DNA from: Rhizopus sp. PT2906
Lineage: Eukaryota; Mucoromycota; Mucoromycetes; Mucorales; Rhizopodaceae
Direction: 5' to 3'
Assembly (NCBI GenBank): GCA_025529335.1
Contig: JAMYHX010000144.1
Span: 1-64,000, forward strand
DNA: 64,000 bases
Of the stretch, positions 34,852-47,096 are shown in pieces (positions within the stretch are counted from its first letter, which is position 1; every line of letters begins with the position of its first letter). The position numbers and the translations under genes are program-made. The notes under the pieces are model-generated. The model was not told the DNA's origin. It did not search any database and worked only from the letters and a program-made list of their open reading frames with translations.

Positions 34852-35716
34852 ATGCCAACAAGAGAAGCACGTAAATTGATTGCAGTGGACTTGGATCAAA
34901 CACTATGCCATACATTGGACAGCCTAGTTGAATGGCACAATGATACCTATTGTACTAATTTTAGTGTCACAGATTTTCATACACTTGATTATTGGAAAGT
35001 ATGGGGCGGAACTAGAGAGGAAACCTATAGAAAAATAAGGGAATTTTATGATTCCAGCTATTTTGATCGTATCAAACCAGTCAAGGATTTTGCCTTGGAA
35101 GCATTAAAGATGCTCAAAAAGAGGCATTTTCAATTGGTCATTATTACTTCAAGGCAACAATTTATCGCTGAAAAAACAAAAAAATTCATTGACCGACACT
35201 ACCCAGGTAAATATGCTTTCATGTGTAATTTTGTATATATTAACTGTTTATGAAGGCATCTTTGAAAGTATCTATTTTTGTAACCTTTACTTGACTGAAA
35301 GAGAAAAACTTGAATATATTTCTAAACCTAAATCACTCATCTGTCAAGAAATTGGCGTTGATGTCCTGATTGATGATTCTCTTGAACATGCCCTGGACTG
35401 TACCCGTCTCAATATGAACATCTTACTCTATGATCGACAGGGGAAATACACTTGGAACCATCATGATTTGCCACCTCGCATCAACCGAGTATTCAATTGG
35501 AAGCAGGTCATGGCTCAGTTCCCAAAACCTTCAAGCCCACTAAAACACTGCATCTACTCATTTGATGACTACAATATTTACTTCAATCAACAGTACCGTC
35601 ACACTTACTTCCAATATGAAACCATTGAAGTAGAAGAAGAATCTGATGATGAACCTCATGGAGATGAAAACGAATTAAGCTATCACTTTATAAGAGATAA
35701 CAGTGTTTATGTCTAA
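34852..35716 (+). CDS. HAD-superfamily hydrolase, 5'-nucleotidase (NT5C)-like
   Basis: Two exons with a GT-AG intron at about 35206-35254, giving some 270 residues. HAD motif I is KLIAVDLDQTLCHTLD with the nucleophile Asp and the second Asp two residues later. Motif II is LVIITSRQQF (Ser/Thr in the right place). Motif IV is GVDVLIDDSLEHALDC with the paired acidic residues. This set places it near bacterial and fungal 5'(3')-deoxyribonucleotidase-like proteins. The C-terminal 60 residues are acidic (EVEEESDDEPHGDENELSYH) and unusual for the family. The substrate cannot be read from the sequence. It lies 150 bp downstream of the previous gene on the same strand. Confidence 0.8.
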
Positions 35717-37353
35717 GTCCTTTTTTATCCTTTATGAAAAAAAAAAGTCCATATGTAAATAAACTGTATACCTTCGTATTATGCGCATCATGCATTTTTT
35801 ATGCTTTATGCTTCAAGTAGTGATCTCATCTATCGTATTCGTGTTAAATCGCCATACAACGTACCTTTCCGTTTTACTTTTTTTTTATTCTCCTCGCCTC
35901 CTGCTTTTCCAAATCATCCTTCCCGCCCCCTACTCTTTCAACTTTCTCTGTTTACGATTGTTTTCATTATCGACACATTTACCAACAAAATTAGAGAATG
36001 TTATCATGGTATCAGGTGGTAAAAAGTTTGTTTTTGATACATGCTATTTACTGCATATCCAGCAATAGGATATTATTATCTATCTTTTTTTAGAAACTGT
36101 AATAGTTGGAGCTACCAAAAACTCTAAAAAAGACTATATACCATGTGTACCCATTCTAGATCCTGAAACATATTTTTAGATATGTAGCATATTGAGAAAT
36201 CCCATCTCTCTATTTCTTACACAAAAATATTCATCTGTAACAGTTGTATGAATGTGTTTTTCAAAACAAATCAGAACTACAAGAAACTCTCTTAAAAAAA
36301 AGCGACCATTTATTGGTTCAGAGACTTTCTGCAGTGTTCTAAGGCAGAGTTTGTTATTACATATCCATAAACAGCATAGTCCTTCAACGTCATCTTCAAT
36401 TAATCGTCTTAGAAACAGAATCAAACGTCGATTGCTATTAAAGATGAAAACTAAGAAAAATCTTACTTTAGAAAGACATAAAGAGAGAAATCCTATTTGA
36501 CTATTCAATACTACATTTTCAGCTAACCCTAACGGGGAACAAAGTCCTCTTCCAGTGTCTATATTTATGCTTTAGGCCGTGTGACAGATACGATTGCTCC
36601 AGGGAATCAGCTGCCCCGAGCGCATGACTTGTTTCGTCTCTTTTTTGTTTTCCTTTTTTTTTAACGTTTCATTCGGAAAAAAAGGGAGAAAGGTGTCCCT
36701 ATCAAGATTGATGCCGCCTTTTATGCAGCCCAAATAAATTGATTTTCAGGGACGCATAACAAGATGCTCTTCTAGCAAACTCTGCTTTATGAACTATCGC
36801 ACATGTCTCTTGGTCATTCTTCTTTGCAAAGTACCATGTCTTTTAAAGGTTTCAGAGTAAATAAAGAAACCATTGAAATTGGGGTTTCACTTTTCGTACA
36901 AAACACACATAGACACAGTAAAGATGATGAAAGGCATAATTTAACTCATGCAGCTTTTTATTGGACAATATAGATGAAAACCATGTTTATAAGAACCATC
37001 CATCCGTTACATATCAAACAGGATTCGTTATACCTCCACAAGAAATATAATGAATAAAACTTTCTACTACAACCATTCTCTATAGCAACGAAAATGTAGG
37101 GCTCTTTATTGTCATAGATACCATGACAGGATAAAATAGTCACGAGCAAATCATAAAGTCCACTGATTCAAACAGCGGAGATTAAACAAGTTATTATAGC
37201 CCTTCAAGTGTTTTTTTTTTTCTTCTCTTCTTTTTTGTTCTTCCTTCGCTCCAATTCCCAATTTCCCCCTTTTTTTGTATTTCCTAAAAAAGGAGATTTG
37301 TCACGTTTTATATCTTTTTATAAGAGATAGTAAAAGAAGGGAATCTTACAACC
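35717..37353. other. Long intergenic region, no gene assigned
   Basis: 1.6 kb. Open frames on both strands around 36180-36510 overlap each other and show no domain; one is basic and leucine-rich. A GC-richer patch at 36520-36640 could be regulatory or an unrecognised RNA. The final 150 nt are T-rich and likely belong to the kinase promoter and 5' UTR. Confidence 0.35.
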
Positions 37354-40234
37354 ATGACTTTTTCACATCAGGAAGAGCGAAACAGTTTTATGAGTTTTAT
37401 TCCTTCAAGTGCCGACAGTAGCGAGCCAACTCCGTCTCGGCATCAACAAAGAGCTTATTCTGTCACTGCAATGCCAAGTGAGCTACAAAAGATGCGACAG
37501 CAAGAAGAAGAGCACCAAGAGAAAAAGCGGAATCAACCATGGTGGCAATACTATTACCAGCTATATCATTATCAATTACCTCCTGGGAGAAAGCCAACTG
37601 TGTTTGGTCCATATTTATTATTACAAACTTTGGGAGAAGGAGAGTTTGGCAAAGTCAAGTTTGGTATTGAAATCAAGTCAGGCCAGGAGGTAGCTTTTTG
37701 GAATCTATTTCTTTCCCCCCTTGTTATGTATATTCATACTATTGTAGGTAGCTATCAAATTGATCAGAAAGGAAAGTATAGATTCATCATCACGTATGAC
37801 TAAAGTGGAGAGAGAAATATCTGTGTTACGGGTAAAATATTACAATATATTGTACTTACACAAATATTGATGCAATCGACAGAGACTTCATCATCCAAAT
37901 ATTGTAGAATTGTATGATGTAATTGAAACGGAAAAATATATTGGTATCATCTTACAGTGTGCTACGGGTGGTGAGCTATTTGATTATATCCTCGCTCATC
38001 GCTATCTCAAGGAAAAAGATGCCAGTCGATTGTTTGCACAGCTGATGAGTGGTGTACACTATATGCATCAAAAACGCATTGTACACAGAGATTTGAAGCT
38101 AGTAAGGATCTCTTTTTAGATAGTAGTGTTGATACTGACACATGGGATAGGAAAATCTTTTGTTAGATAGAAATAGAAATGTATTAATTACTGACTTTGG
38201 ATTTGCTAACCAGTTTTCTTCACCCATGGACGATCTAATGTCAACATCCTGTGGTTCTCCATGCTATGCTGCGCCTGAGCTTGTCATGAATCAAGGCGTT
38301 TACGTTGGTCCCGCAGTCGACATTTGGTCATGTGGTGTCATTCTTTTCGCTATGCTCTGCGGTTATCTACCTTACGACGACGATCCAGCAAATCCAGACA
38401 GCTACAACATCAATCTGCTGTATAAGTATATCCTGAGCACACCACTTATATTCCCAGACTATATATCCAAAGAAGCCTGTGATCTACTCAGTCTCATGCT
38501 CGTTCCAGATCCCGAAAAGAGATGTACTATGGAAACAATTATGGCTCATCCTTGGCTCAGTGCACATAGACACCTATTTGTAAATATTAATGAAGACGAA
38601 GAACAAGAACAAGAACAGATGAAGAGTGTGCTGACAAAGAGAGGCTCATCGTCACTTGCTATTGTGCCCGAAAAGGAAGACACCACCGAGCAAGATCAAG
38701 TGATACCAGCAAGCACATCAACCCTTGATATCACTCAGCCAGAAAATGAACAAAAACAAGAGCAACCACCACCATCACACCAGCAAGAGCAACCACCACA
38801 ACAAGACGTCGTCATGGAGGATGTTTCATCTACAGTTGCATCATCCACCACAACAACCACGGAACCCAAAAAAGAAGAATTAACTACACCAGAAAAAGAA
38901 AACAAGCCAGCATCATCCGAAGAGCCCATACAACGGGCAGCAAAGAACAAAATACGTCCCAAATCAACTGTTTCTTCATCCACCGAAAAGGTTCTCCATT
39001 TCCTTTCTGGTCACAGCACCACGCCTAAACCACGTAACACGAATGAAAAGCGTACAAGACACATGTCACTAGCAACGGCATCAGCAGCAACAGAAGAGAG
39101 TCATTCCTCGATTTTGCAAGCTAAATTCTTATCCAGCATACAGCGTCGTAACACAAATAATACTAGTCCAACCCCTAATTCGAGCGCAAGCACGCCTCAC
39201 AAACGACACAATCGTGCGAGCAACATACCAACAGCGACGACACCTTCGACTGCACGACCTTCGTCCACGGGTACAAGACGAAAGACACTTAGTCTCTTGG
39301 TAAACTCAGTGACAGACAACATCGCTAACAGACGTCAGTCAACGACAACAACAACAACATCACATCGACCTGCGGACAACCAAGCTCACATGGTACCTTC
39401 CGTTTCTGAGCATACCATGTCCGATAAAGAAAAACACCGTAGTGCCGGAAAGAAGTTTATGGATTGGTTCAAGAAAAAACCATTAAGTAAGTGTGGAACG
39501 ATCATGCTAGGAATTTTGCCTTGCTGATGATTCCCATTGATATAGGTACTGTCAACAGATCAAATGGACAACCGAATGCATATGCATCGAATGATCCTAA
39601 ACTTCGTACTCATCACGGTGCTGTCGATCAGGAAGCACTAACCTCTCGACCGCCCGCTCAAGTGTTTGTCGAAGTGAAGCAGACTTTGAAAACAATGGGA
39701 CTCGAGTTTAAGCGAGACGGAAGCGAATACAAATTGAAATGTGTGCGACCCAAGAAGATGCCTCCTATTCATCATCCTCAACCACATAATCCTCATCTTC
39801 GCAACATCTTGCGCAGATCGAGCACAGCTAGTCAGAACCCTCCTCCAGAACCAAAGGAAAAGAAGAGTGTTATCTATGGTGAACCCTCCGTCGATCCAGG
39901 CGACGAGGTCAGATTCAGTATTGAGCTTTGTAGGATAAAGAATCTACCTGGTCTTTATATCGTAGACATGCGTCGAATGAGAGGCAATGTCTGGGCTTAC
40001 AAATACTTATATCATACATTGATGGATTCCTTAAAGTTAAAACAAAAGAACGGGTACTTGAATCAGCATTCAGTTGCTGAATCCACTGTTGAAGAAGAAG
40101 ACGAAGAAGAAGAACGGTTGCATGATACTACAAGTGACAACAACAATAATAATAATAGAATGAGCACAGCTAGTAGTGGTGGAAGCATTGGTGCTTTACT
40201 TGATAACCATAAAGAAACCATGGTTGCTGTTTAG
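37354..40234 (+). CDS. KIN4-like CAMK Ser/Thr protein kinase with C-terminal KA1 domain
   Basis: Five exons (37354-37689, 37748-37831, 37883-38101, 38151-39486, 39546-40234) coding for 887 residues. The kinase domain begins near residue 85: FGPYLLLQTLGEGEFGKVKF (P-loop), EVAIKLIRK (catalytic Lys), IVHRDLKLENLLL (catalytic loop), LITDFGFANQF (DFG) and CYAAPELVMN (APE). The GPYxxxxTLGEGEFGKVK signature is that of yeast Kin4/Frk1 and relatives. A linker of about 350 residues rich in S, T, P, Q and E follows, probably disordered and phosphorylated. The last 200 residues hold a KA1 domain: VFVEVKQTLKTMGLEFKRDG, EYKLKCVRP, VRFSIELCRIKNLPGLYIVD and KYLYHTLMDSLKL. KA1 domains bind acidic membrane lipids. 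Kin4 acts in the spindle position checkpoint in yeast; the function here is inferred. Confidence 0.88.
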
Positions 40235-40678
40235 GCTCGGCAACGTCCCTTATACCATAATAAAATTTTGCTTGATTGCCCACTGCTGCGCGGCTGATCA
40301 ATTCTTTCTGTTTTAACCATGACAGTCTCTAACGCAATCTTTAATTAAAGTGACGGTGATATACACCTAAATTATGCATGCTTTAAAGTGAAACAAACTT
40401 GCTTTGGGGGCATGATTTGGTTGGTAATATCGTATCATGTCATCATAAAAAAGAGTCATCATTGTGTATTAGACAAATCGTACGAGAAGACAAGAACAAA
40501 TTAAACAGGCTTTAGAAATTTCATGCAATAAACATTTTATCATTGTAAGAACATCGCTTTTTATAAAATAAAAAAAAAACTTTATTCAATGTGAATGATA
40601 ATGCATTGTATTAGTATAAAGAAGAGTTTTTTTGTTTGTTTGTCCGAGGGGAAGTATGAAGCTATATAATAAACTTAT
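40235..40678. other. Convergent 3' flanks, no gene seen
   Basis: AT-rich spacer between the kinase (plus) and the MSC1-like gene (minus). It presumably carries two facing polyadenylation regions. Nothing further was recognised. Confidence 0.4.
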
Positions 40679-42112
40679 TTACAATTCTTCACGAACGGCA
40701 TGTCTTCTCCAATATTCAATAAGCTCTTCAAGTGACTTTAATTGAGCATCAATATGAGCAGCTGTTTGTACTTTGGCTTGAATCAAGTACTGACGAATGG
40801 TACGAATACCATTATAGATTGTATCTTTAGTCAAGTTCTTCTTATCCGCGAATGTCTTGGAAAGATAGTTTTGAATCCATTCGATATGGGCCTCGGTATA
40901 TCCAAGCTTTCTGTAACTATCAAGCTCCTTTTGGCGCCAGTAGTGACCAAACGAATTTTGTGCGTCATTGACACTCTCTGTCGCCTTGGCACGCAAGATG
41001 GAGGCAGATTCGGCAGCAGCATCTGTAGCTGAAGTAGCAGCTTCAGAAGCAACAGAGACAGCACTACTAACTGAGGCACTAGCAGCTGCAGAGTTAGATT
41101 TCAGAGGGTGCATGACCTTTTCATAGATGGTGTTGCCTGTGTCCTTGAGGTATTGACCGGCGCGGGCAAAGACATGCTGGGTTTGATCAGATGTTTCGCT
41201 AGCGTAATCCATAGCAAAGATTTTGTAAGCAGTGACTTCATCACGGAGTGATTCAATCACACTTTCAACTTGGTTCTGCTTTAGCTTGGCATTCTTTTCG
41301 AGGTCATTACTCAGCTTTTGCCACCACTTGGCGTCACCTAACTTGGACAGATCCGAAACAGAAGAGGAGGCAGATGAGATGGCACTCTTTAAAGTATCAA
41401 CAACGCCGGCAATTTGCTCCTTTGTCAATTCCTTGTTTTCCTGTAAGCGATTTGTGACGGTGGACTTGAGCCATGTATGATAAGAGTCATCGGGAAAGAC
41501 ATCCGAAGTAGAAGGAGCCCAGTTAAGGAGACGTTGATACCAGGTAGGACTATAAAAGCTGTCTTCAATATCCTTGGCCAGTTCCTTGAACTGAGATTCA
41601 GTGATGATCTTTTGCTTGACAGCCTTGTGTTGCAATTTATCAAGAGAATGCTTGACCTTGTCACGAGTTAAGGCTCCACTGAGCTCCAATTGCTTCAAGC
41701 TGTGTTGAATATCATTGATTAAATCATTAGCATTCTCGGTTGATAACTTGTAGCTGCTCGTCAGCTTGATCTTGGCGGCATCCACCAATCTGTTGACAAC
41801 GTCAGACTGATTGTTGATAAAGATATTGGCGTTGGCCATAGCAGCGTCACGGTACTTTTTGACAGTAGTTAAGAGAGTATCATCATTTGCGTTTTTATCA
41901 TAGACGATTTGATATTTGTCAAGGTAAGCTTGGACTTGGTCTTTAGTCCAGCTGCTAAGGTCATCAACGGATCTTGTTTCTTTGGCTAATTATAATAAAT
42001 ACTCAACTCGATACACGTCAATGTGGCCCTTACCTTTAGCTTGTGTTTCAGTAGCAAGCAAGATGAGACATACAGCGTAAGCAAGAGAAAGAGATAAAAA
42101 CTTAGCTTTCAT
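40679..42112 (-). CDS. MSC1/Ish1-like stress-responsive nuclear envelope or ER protein
   Basis: Two exons. Exon 1 (from 42112) is a signal peptide: MKAKFLSLSLAYAVCLILLA with cleavage probably near TETQA. The mature part contains repeated Ish1-type modules: DDLSSWTKDQVQAYLDKYQI, then SDVFPDDSYHTWLKSTVTNR and a third near YRKLGYTEAHIEWIQNYLSK. Long helical, alanine/serine-rich segments separate them (41010-41090 codes an A/S/V/E run). Total about 465 residues. Ish1 of fission yeast and Msc1 of budding yeast share this architecture and are linked to stress response, nuclear envelope and meiotic recombination. The lumenal location follows from the signal peptide. Confidence 0.85.
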
Positions 42113-43473
42113 TATAATAAGAGTATATATATTATCAAAAGGAAAAGAAAAAAAGAGAAAAGAATAAGAGTTATATATATCTTTTATCTTTCCAGAAACA
42201 CCTTGCCTCTTTTTCATGCAAAACGACGTTATGACTTCATACTGATGAGAGTTTGAAGAAATCGAGCAGTCATGTTTTCCTTTTTTGGAAATCAAGTGTA
42301 TACTCCATGTCTTTGTGATCGTACACTTAAATTGAATAGATGTCACCTTAATTTAGTGGATGATCCCAGTTTCCTGAAAAGAAAAAAAAAAAAGAAAACG
42401 AACAATAATCAATTGTGTTCAATCGAACTAAAAAAGCGCAAGTATCAGTTTTAATCAAGATCAAGGTACATCACTTTCTTTTTAATGATGATGTAGTTAC
42501 TTTATCAAACGTCATAAGTAAACACAAAAAATAGAGAACAAGAATTGGCTGCTAATTACCATTATGATAAACTAGTTAAAACAAAAAAGGATAGCAGGTC
42601 GATCAATACTTGAGGTTGATCAAACAACAATAGAAACCATCTTTGCATATACTTCCCCCCTTTTTTTGATTTGTAAATGAAAAAGTAGAATTTATGAATG
42701 ACTCATTACAAAACGCCAAAAATAAACTATTAAATCTTGCCATGAGTGGCAAATAACAACAGTGGTATAATTGATGTATATTACATTGAAAATATATGAG
42801 CGTAAAAAAGGGGGAGTGTCAAGTTTATCGAAAAGGGTAAATGGGGAACAAAAATAACATCAATCGTTACTTCAAAAGTGAATAAAAATCGCACCACAAA
42901 TATTAAAAAAGTAGAAAACCCATTCATATCTCATAAATGCTCATTATAATAAAGGGATTTGTGATCTGCTCAAGCATCCACTTTCTTTGAATGCATCTTA
43001 CATTAACATATGGTAAGCATATGTAAAGTAAACTATAAGCAACTGTCATTCTTTTATTTAAGGCTGTAAAATATCATCTGATTTCATTTTCCGCCCCCAA
43101 AGTTTGCCCTCTCTCTGGCTTATCAATGTAAGAAATAGCAAAACAAAAAAAAAAAGATAAAGAAGGATGAGAGGTAGGCTAGAGGTGTAGAATAAGAGCA
43201 TGTGAGTGTATTATGAGCCAATTACTTTGATAAAAATTCATAAAGTTCCATTCATTCTAATACTATAGATTTTTTTCACAAGCACCTGCCAAGCTTCAGA
43301 TTAGAAACATTTATGGAGCAGGCCCCAGTAATAGGTTATTCCCCCTTTCCCCAGAGTGTAGCTCAACAATTGAATTATGCCTTATCGATAAAGAATCGAT
43401 TCCTTTTTTTTGGATCTGACCATATATATAAAGGCAACACTCCATTCATGACATCTTTCTTTCATTATCAACC
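42113..43473. other. Divergent promoter region of MSC1-like gene and OLE1
   Basis: 1.36 kb of AT-rich DNA, with an A tract near 42381-42394. No gene was recognised. The right end contains a clear TATA element and is likely a long, regulated desaturase promoter. Confidence 0.45.
43423..43434 (+). promoter_or_regulatory. TATA box of the delta-9 desaturase gene
   Basis: TATATATAAAGG, about 40-50 nt before the start codon at 43474. This is a textbook TATA element in a short-leader fungal promoter. The transcription start was not mapped. Confidence 0.6.
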
Positions 43474-44847
43474 ATGTCTGTAACCCAAACACAAGTTGCC
43501 GTAGAGGAGAAGTTCCCTCCGTATGCTTATACAGAAACCGAAAATCGACAGCCGCCTATGGCGAACCCTAATCTTCCTCCACTATTTGATGAACCAACGA
43601 CACTATATAACTTTACCAAGCATGTCAATTGGTTTCAAGCCATCTTGTTGATATCTACGCCTTTACTTGCAGTCTATTCTGCTCTCCACACACCCCTACA
43701 AGCCAAAACGTTCTACTGGTCCATTCTCTACTACTTTATTACTGCACTTGGTATCACTGCTGGCTATCACCGTTACTGGGCTCATAGATCCTACAGTTGT
43801 ACAAAACTAACACAAATCTTCCTCTGCTTGGCTGGTTCTGGCGCATTCCAAGGCTCTATCCAATGGTGGTCTCGAGGACACCGCGCACATCACCGCTGGA
43901 CTGACTCTGATAAGGATCCTTATGCTGCCACGCGTGGCTTCTTCTTTTCTCACATCGGATGGATGCTTGTCAATAGACCCAAGAACAGAATAGGCTATGC
44001 TGACACGGCCGATCTTAGGTCTGACCCTCTTGTCCAATTTCAACACCGCTACTACCTTTACTTTGCAACTACCATGGCTTTCCTTTTCCCTGCACTTGTC
44101 GCTGGTTTCGGCTGGGGTGATTTCAAGGGTGGCCTAGTTTTTGCTGGCCTCTGTCGACTTGTCTTTGTTCATCACGCTACCTTCTGTGTCAATTCGCTTG
44201 CTCATTATATTGGTGATACTCCCTATGATGACTATCATACACCCAAGAACTCATGGATTACAGCTCTTGTTACCTGTGGCGAAGGATACCACAACTTCCA
44301 CCACGAGTTCCCTCAAGACTACCGAAACGCTATCCTCTGGTACCAGTATGACCCTACCAAATGGTTCATCAAGACTCTCAATTTATTCGGCTTGACATAT
44401 GGTTTAAAGACATTTCCAAGCAACGAAATCGAAAAAGGGCGTGTACAGATGATGGAAAAGAAAGTCGATGCACTCAAGAGCAAGCTCAAGTTTGGCCCAC
44501 AACTCAAGGAGCTTCCAGTCTACAGCTTGGAGGAAGTTCATGACATGGTGGCCACACATAACAAGAGATGGGTGATCCTTGACGGCATGATTTATGATGT
44601 AGAAAACTTTGACCACCCTGGTGGATGCAAATACTTGGAGTTTGGTATTGGCAAGGATATGACCAAGTCCTTTAATGGTGGTATCTATAATCATTCAAAT
44701 GCTGCACGTAACCTGCTTTCAAGTATGCGTGTTGGTGTGCTTCAAGACTCCAAGGTGCATCTTTACGGATCATCTGTTAATCTTCAAGCAAAGGCAACTG
44801 AATATGACTCTACTTTTGAACCAAACCGTAAAAATAAATTTTTTTAA
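43474..44847 (+). CDS. OLE1: Delta-9 acyl-CoA desaturase with fused cytochrome b5 domain
   Basis: This enzyme introduces the first double bond into stearoyl- and palmitoyl-CoA at the ER. Intronless, 457 residues. Residues 1-45 are a variable N-terminus; membrane pairs lie around 54-95 and 195-240. Three histidine boxes bind the di-iron centre: HRYWAH (99-104), HRAHH (136-140) and HNFHH (272-276). The C-terminal cytochrome b5 domain begins about residue 348 (YSLEEVHDMVATHNKRWVIL) with heme ligands in HPGG (380-383) and His406 in GIYNHSNAARN. This fusion is the fungal OLE1 arrangement. C-rich codon choice in the core differs from the AT-rich surroundings and suggests high expression. The TATA box at 43423 supports the start. 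Confidence 0.97.
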   Translation: MSVTQTQVAVEEKFPPYAYTETENRQPPMANPNLPPLFDEPTTLYNFTKHVNWFQAILLISTPLLAVYSALHTPLQAKTFYWSILYYFITALGITAGYHRYWAHRSYSCTKLTQIFLCLAGSGAFQGSIQWWSRGHRAHHRWTDSDKDPYAATRGFFFSHIGWMLVNRPKNRIGYADTADLRSDPLVQFQHRYYLYFATTMAFLFPALVAGFGWGDFKGGLVFAGLCRLVFVHHATFCVNSLAHYIGDTPYDDYHTPKNSWITALVTCGEGYHNFHHEFPQDYRNAILWYQYDPTKWFIKTLNLFGLTYGLKTFPSNEIEKGRVQMMEKKVDALKSKLKFGPQLKELPVYSLEEVHDMVATHNKRWVILDGMIYDVENFDHPGGCKYLEFGIGKDMTKSFNGGIYNHSNAARNLLSSMRVGVLQDSKVHLYGSSVNLQAKATEYDSTFEPNRKNKFF

Positions 44848-45129
44848 CAAGTCTATTTATTCAAAATAAAAATCATGCATAAAAAAAGCATATCTTGTAT
44901 GAAAATAAGAAAACATACATTCCAGAATGATAAAGCATGGCTTAATCCCCCTCCTCCTCTTTCAATAAACAAGGCATTACTCATTGGCGCACATCTTGTA
45001 TTGCGTACATTCCCAAATTAGGTATGGTTGACTTACATGAATTTTTCGTATTATTGTTAAATCACTGTTAGATCATAACCAACACTTTTTTCGCTTTCTC
45101 TCTCTCTCGCTTTTATTTTTAATACACAA

Positions 45130-47053
45130 ATGCAATCCATTCGAAGTAAGTGATGATACATGTGTGCTTTTGGCGTTCATTCGACTCAAGCGCTAGCTTT
45201 TCTCTTTTCTTACAGATGTACCGGCAGCGCGACACTCAATCAAAGCAGTAAAACAGCCACTGTTACTTCCTGTCATGAAACAGTTTAGTACCACATCCCC
45301 TACTCATCTTCCACAATGGGCACTTATATCATCCGCAGTCAAATACGGCTTTCTTGCCGCAGCGTCCTATGGCATGTACGGTATGTCCCCCCATCAAACA
45401 ATTCTACACAACACACTTATACCATGGGTATAGGAGCTTATGCTTGGCGTCATCCTCGTGTGCAAGCGCCAATGGATCCCGATAAGAAAACGGTGGTTGT
45501 TCTAGGAAGTGGATGGGCATCGACATCGTTTATAAAGAAACTCGACACAAGATATTATAACTTGGTATGTATATAACTTGCAACATAAATAGAGAAGCAG
45601 TCTATAACATTAGTGAATGATAGGTGGTCGTGTCGCCTCGTAACTACTTTTTATTTACTCCACTCTTACCAAGCAGTACAGTTGGCACAGTGAACATGAA
45701 GTCAATTATTGAACCTATCCGATTTATCACGCGTCATAAGAAAAGAGCTGTCCAGGTATTTGAAGCTGAATGTACTGCAGTTGACCCAGCATCAAAGACG
45801 ATTACCATTGAAGGTGAGTTTTCATTCTTTTGAATTTTTTTTTTTACACTTTTTTTTTGGCAGATCATACGCCTGAAAAGGACCATCATCCTGTCAAATC
45901 ACTGTCTTATGACTACTTGGTGATTGGTGTTGGCGCTCGTAATTCGACTTTTGGCGTACCAGGTGTAGATAAGTATGGCTGTTTCTTGAAGGAAGCTAAA
46001 GACGCACGCAAGATTCACAACAAACTGATGGACTGCATCGAAAACGCCGCACTGCCTAACCAATCTCCTGAAGAAGTAAACCGCCTGCTTCATATGGTTG
46101 TTGTCGGAGGAGGAGCCACGGGAATCGAATACGCAGCCGAGCTCCATGATTTCCTTGTGGACGATCTGCGCACCTGGTATCCTGATTTGGCTGACAAGAT
46201 CAAGATTTCGTTGATAGAAGCGCTTCCCAATGTACTGCCTCAGTTTTCGAAACAGTTGATTGAGTATACAGAGAAAAACTTTCAAAAGCAGCATATCACT
46301 ATTCATACCAAAACTCAAGTCAAAGAGGTTCATCCGAAAGAGCTTGTGGTAAAGAAGGCAGATGATTCCGTCAGCACAATGCCCTATGGCCTTTTGGTTT
46401 GGGCCACAGGAAATACGACTGCAGCCTTAGTGCAAAAGCTTAAGGAACAGTTTCCCGAAGAACAAACGGCGAAGAAGGGTCTCGCTGTCGACGACTGGTT
46501 GAAAATGAAGGGCTGTGAGGACATTTATGCTTTTGGCGATGCTACTCATACACAATATGCACCAACAGGCCAAGTAGCCTCTCAACAAGGAAAGTACCTT
46601 GCGCACCAGTTTAAGCAAATGTTCATCCGTGACGCGCTTGAGGCTCAGCTGAAGAAGGCGCAGGATGAAAAGGAGAAGGAAAAGATTCAAAAGAAACTCA
46701 ACCATATTAAGGAGATCAAGCCTTTCCAATACACACATCATGGATCCTTATGGTAATCAAGTAAAATCAAAGCACACACATATATATATTGATATGATTA
46801 TTGTAGCTATGTCGGATCTGAAAAGGCTATTGCTGATTTACCTTTGGGGCCATTCGGACATTTGGCATCCGGAGGAGCAGGTATGCTATTTTTGTACATG
46901 AAATTCCCATTGACCTAACACATACACGTAGCTACTTTTGTCTTTTGGCGCTCTGCCTACCTTTCGAACCTCTTCTCGTTCCGTAACAGGACACTTGTTC
47001 TCTTAGATTGGATAAAGAAATCTCTATTGAGTCGTGACATTTCGAAAGCATAA
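45130..47053 (+). CDS. Alternative (type II) NADH:ubiquinone oxidoreductase, mitochondrial
   Basis: A rotenone-insensitive, non-proton-pumping NADH dehydrogenase of the inner membrane (NDE/NDI family). About eight exons; the first is 16 nt (MQSIR) with a GTAAGT donor. The presequence (NVPAARHSIKAVKQ) is basic. A hydrophobic segment (PQWALISSAVKYGFLAAASY) probably anchors it. FAD-binding GxGxxG is KTVVVLGSGWASTSFIKKLD. VVSPRNYFLFTPLLPSSTVG and YDYLVIGVGARNSTFGVPGV are family hallmarks. The NADH site is HMVVVGGGATGIEYAAELHD. DIYAFGDATH and PTGQVASQQGKYL follow, then the C-terminal membrane-contact region DLPLGPFGHLASG and LFSFRNRTLVLLDWIKKSL. Whether it faces the matrix or the intermembrane space cannot be judged. 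Confidence 0.93.
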
Positions 47054-47096
47054 ATTTATGTTGGTGCATTTTATTTAGCAATAAAGAGTTTTGCTA

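Noticed and set aside
36176..36508. Overlapping open frames on both strands
   Set aside because: Neither product has a recognisable motif; equal openness on both strands is typical of chance in AT-rich DNA.
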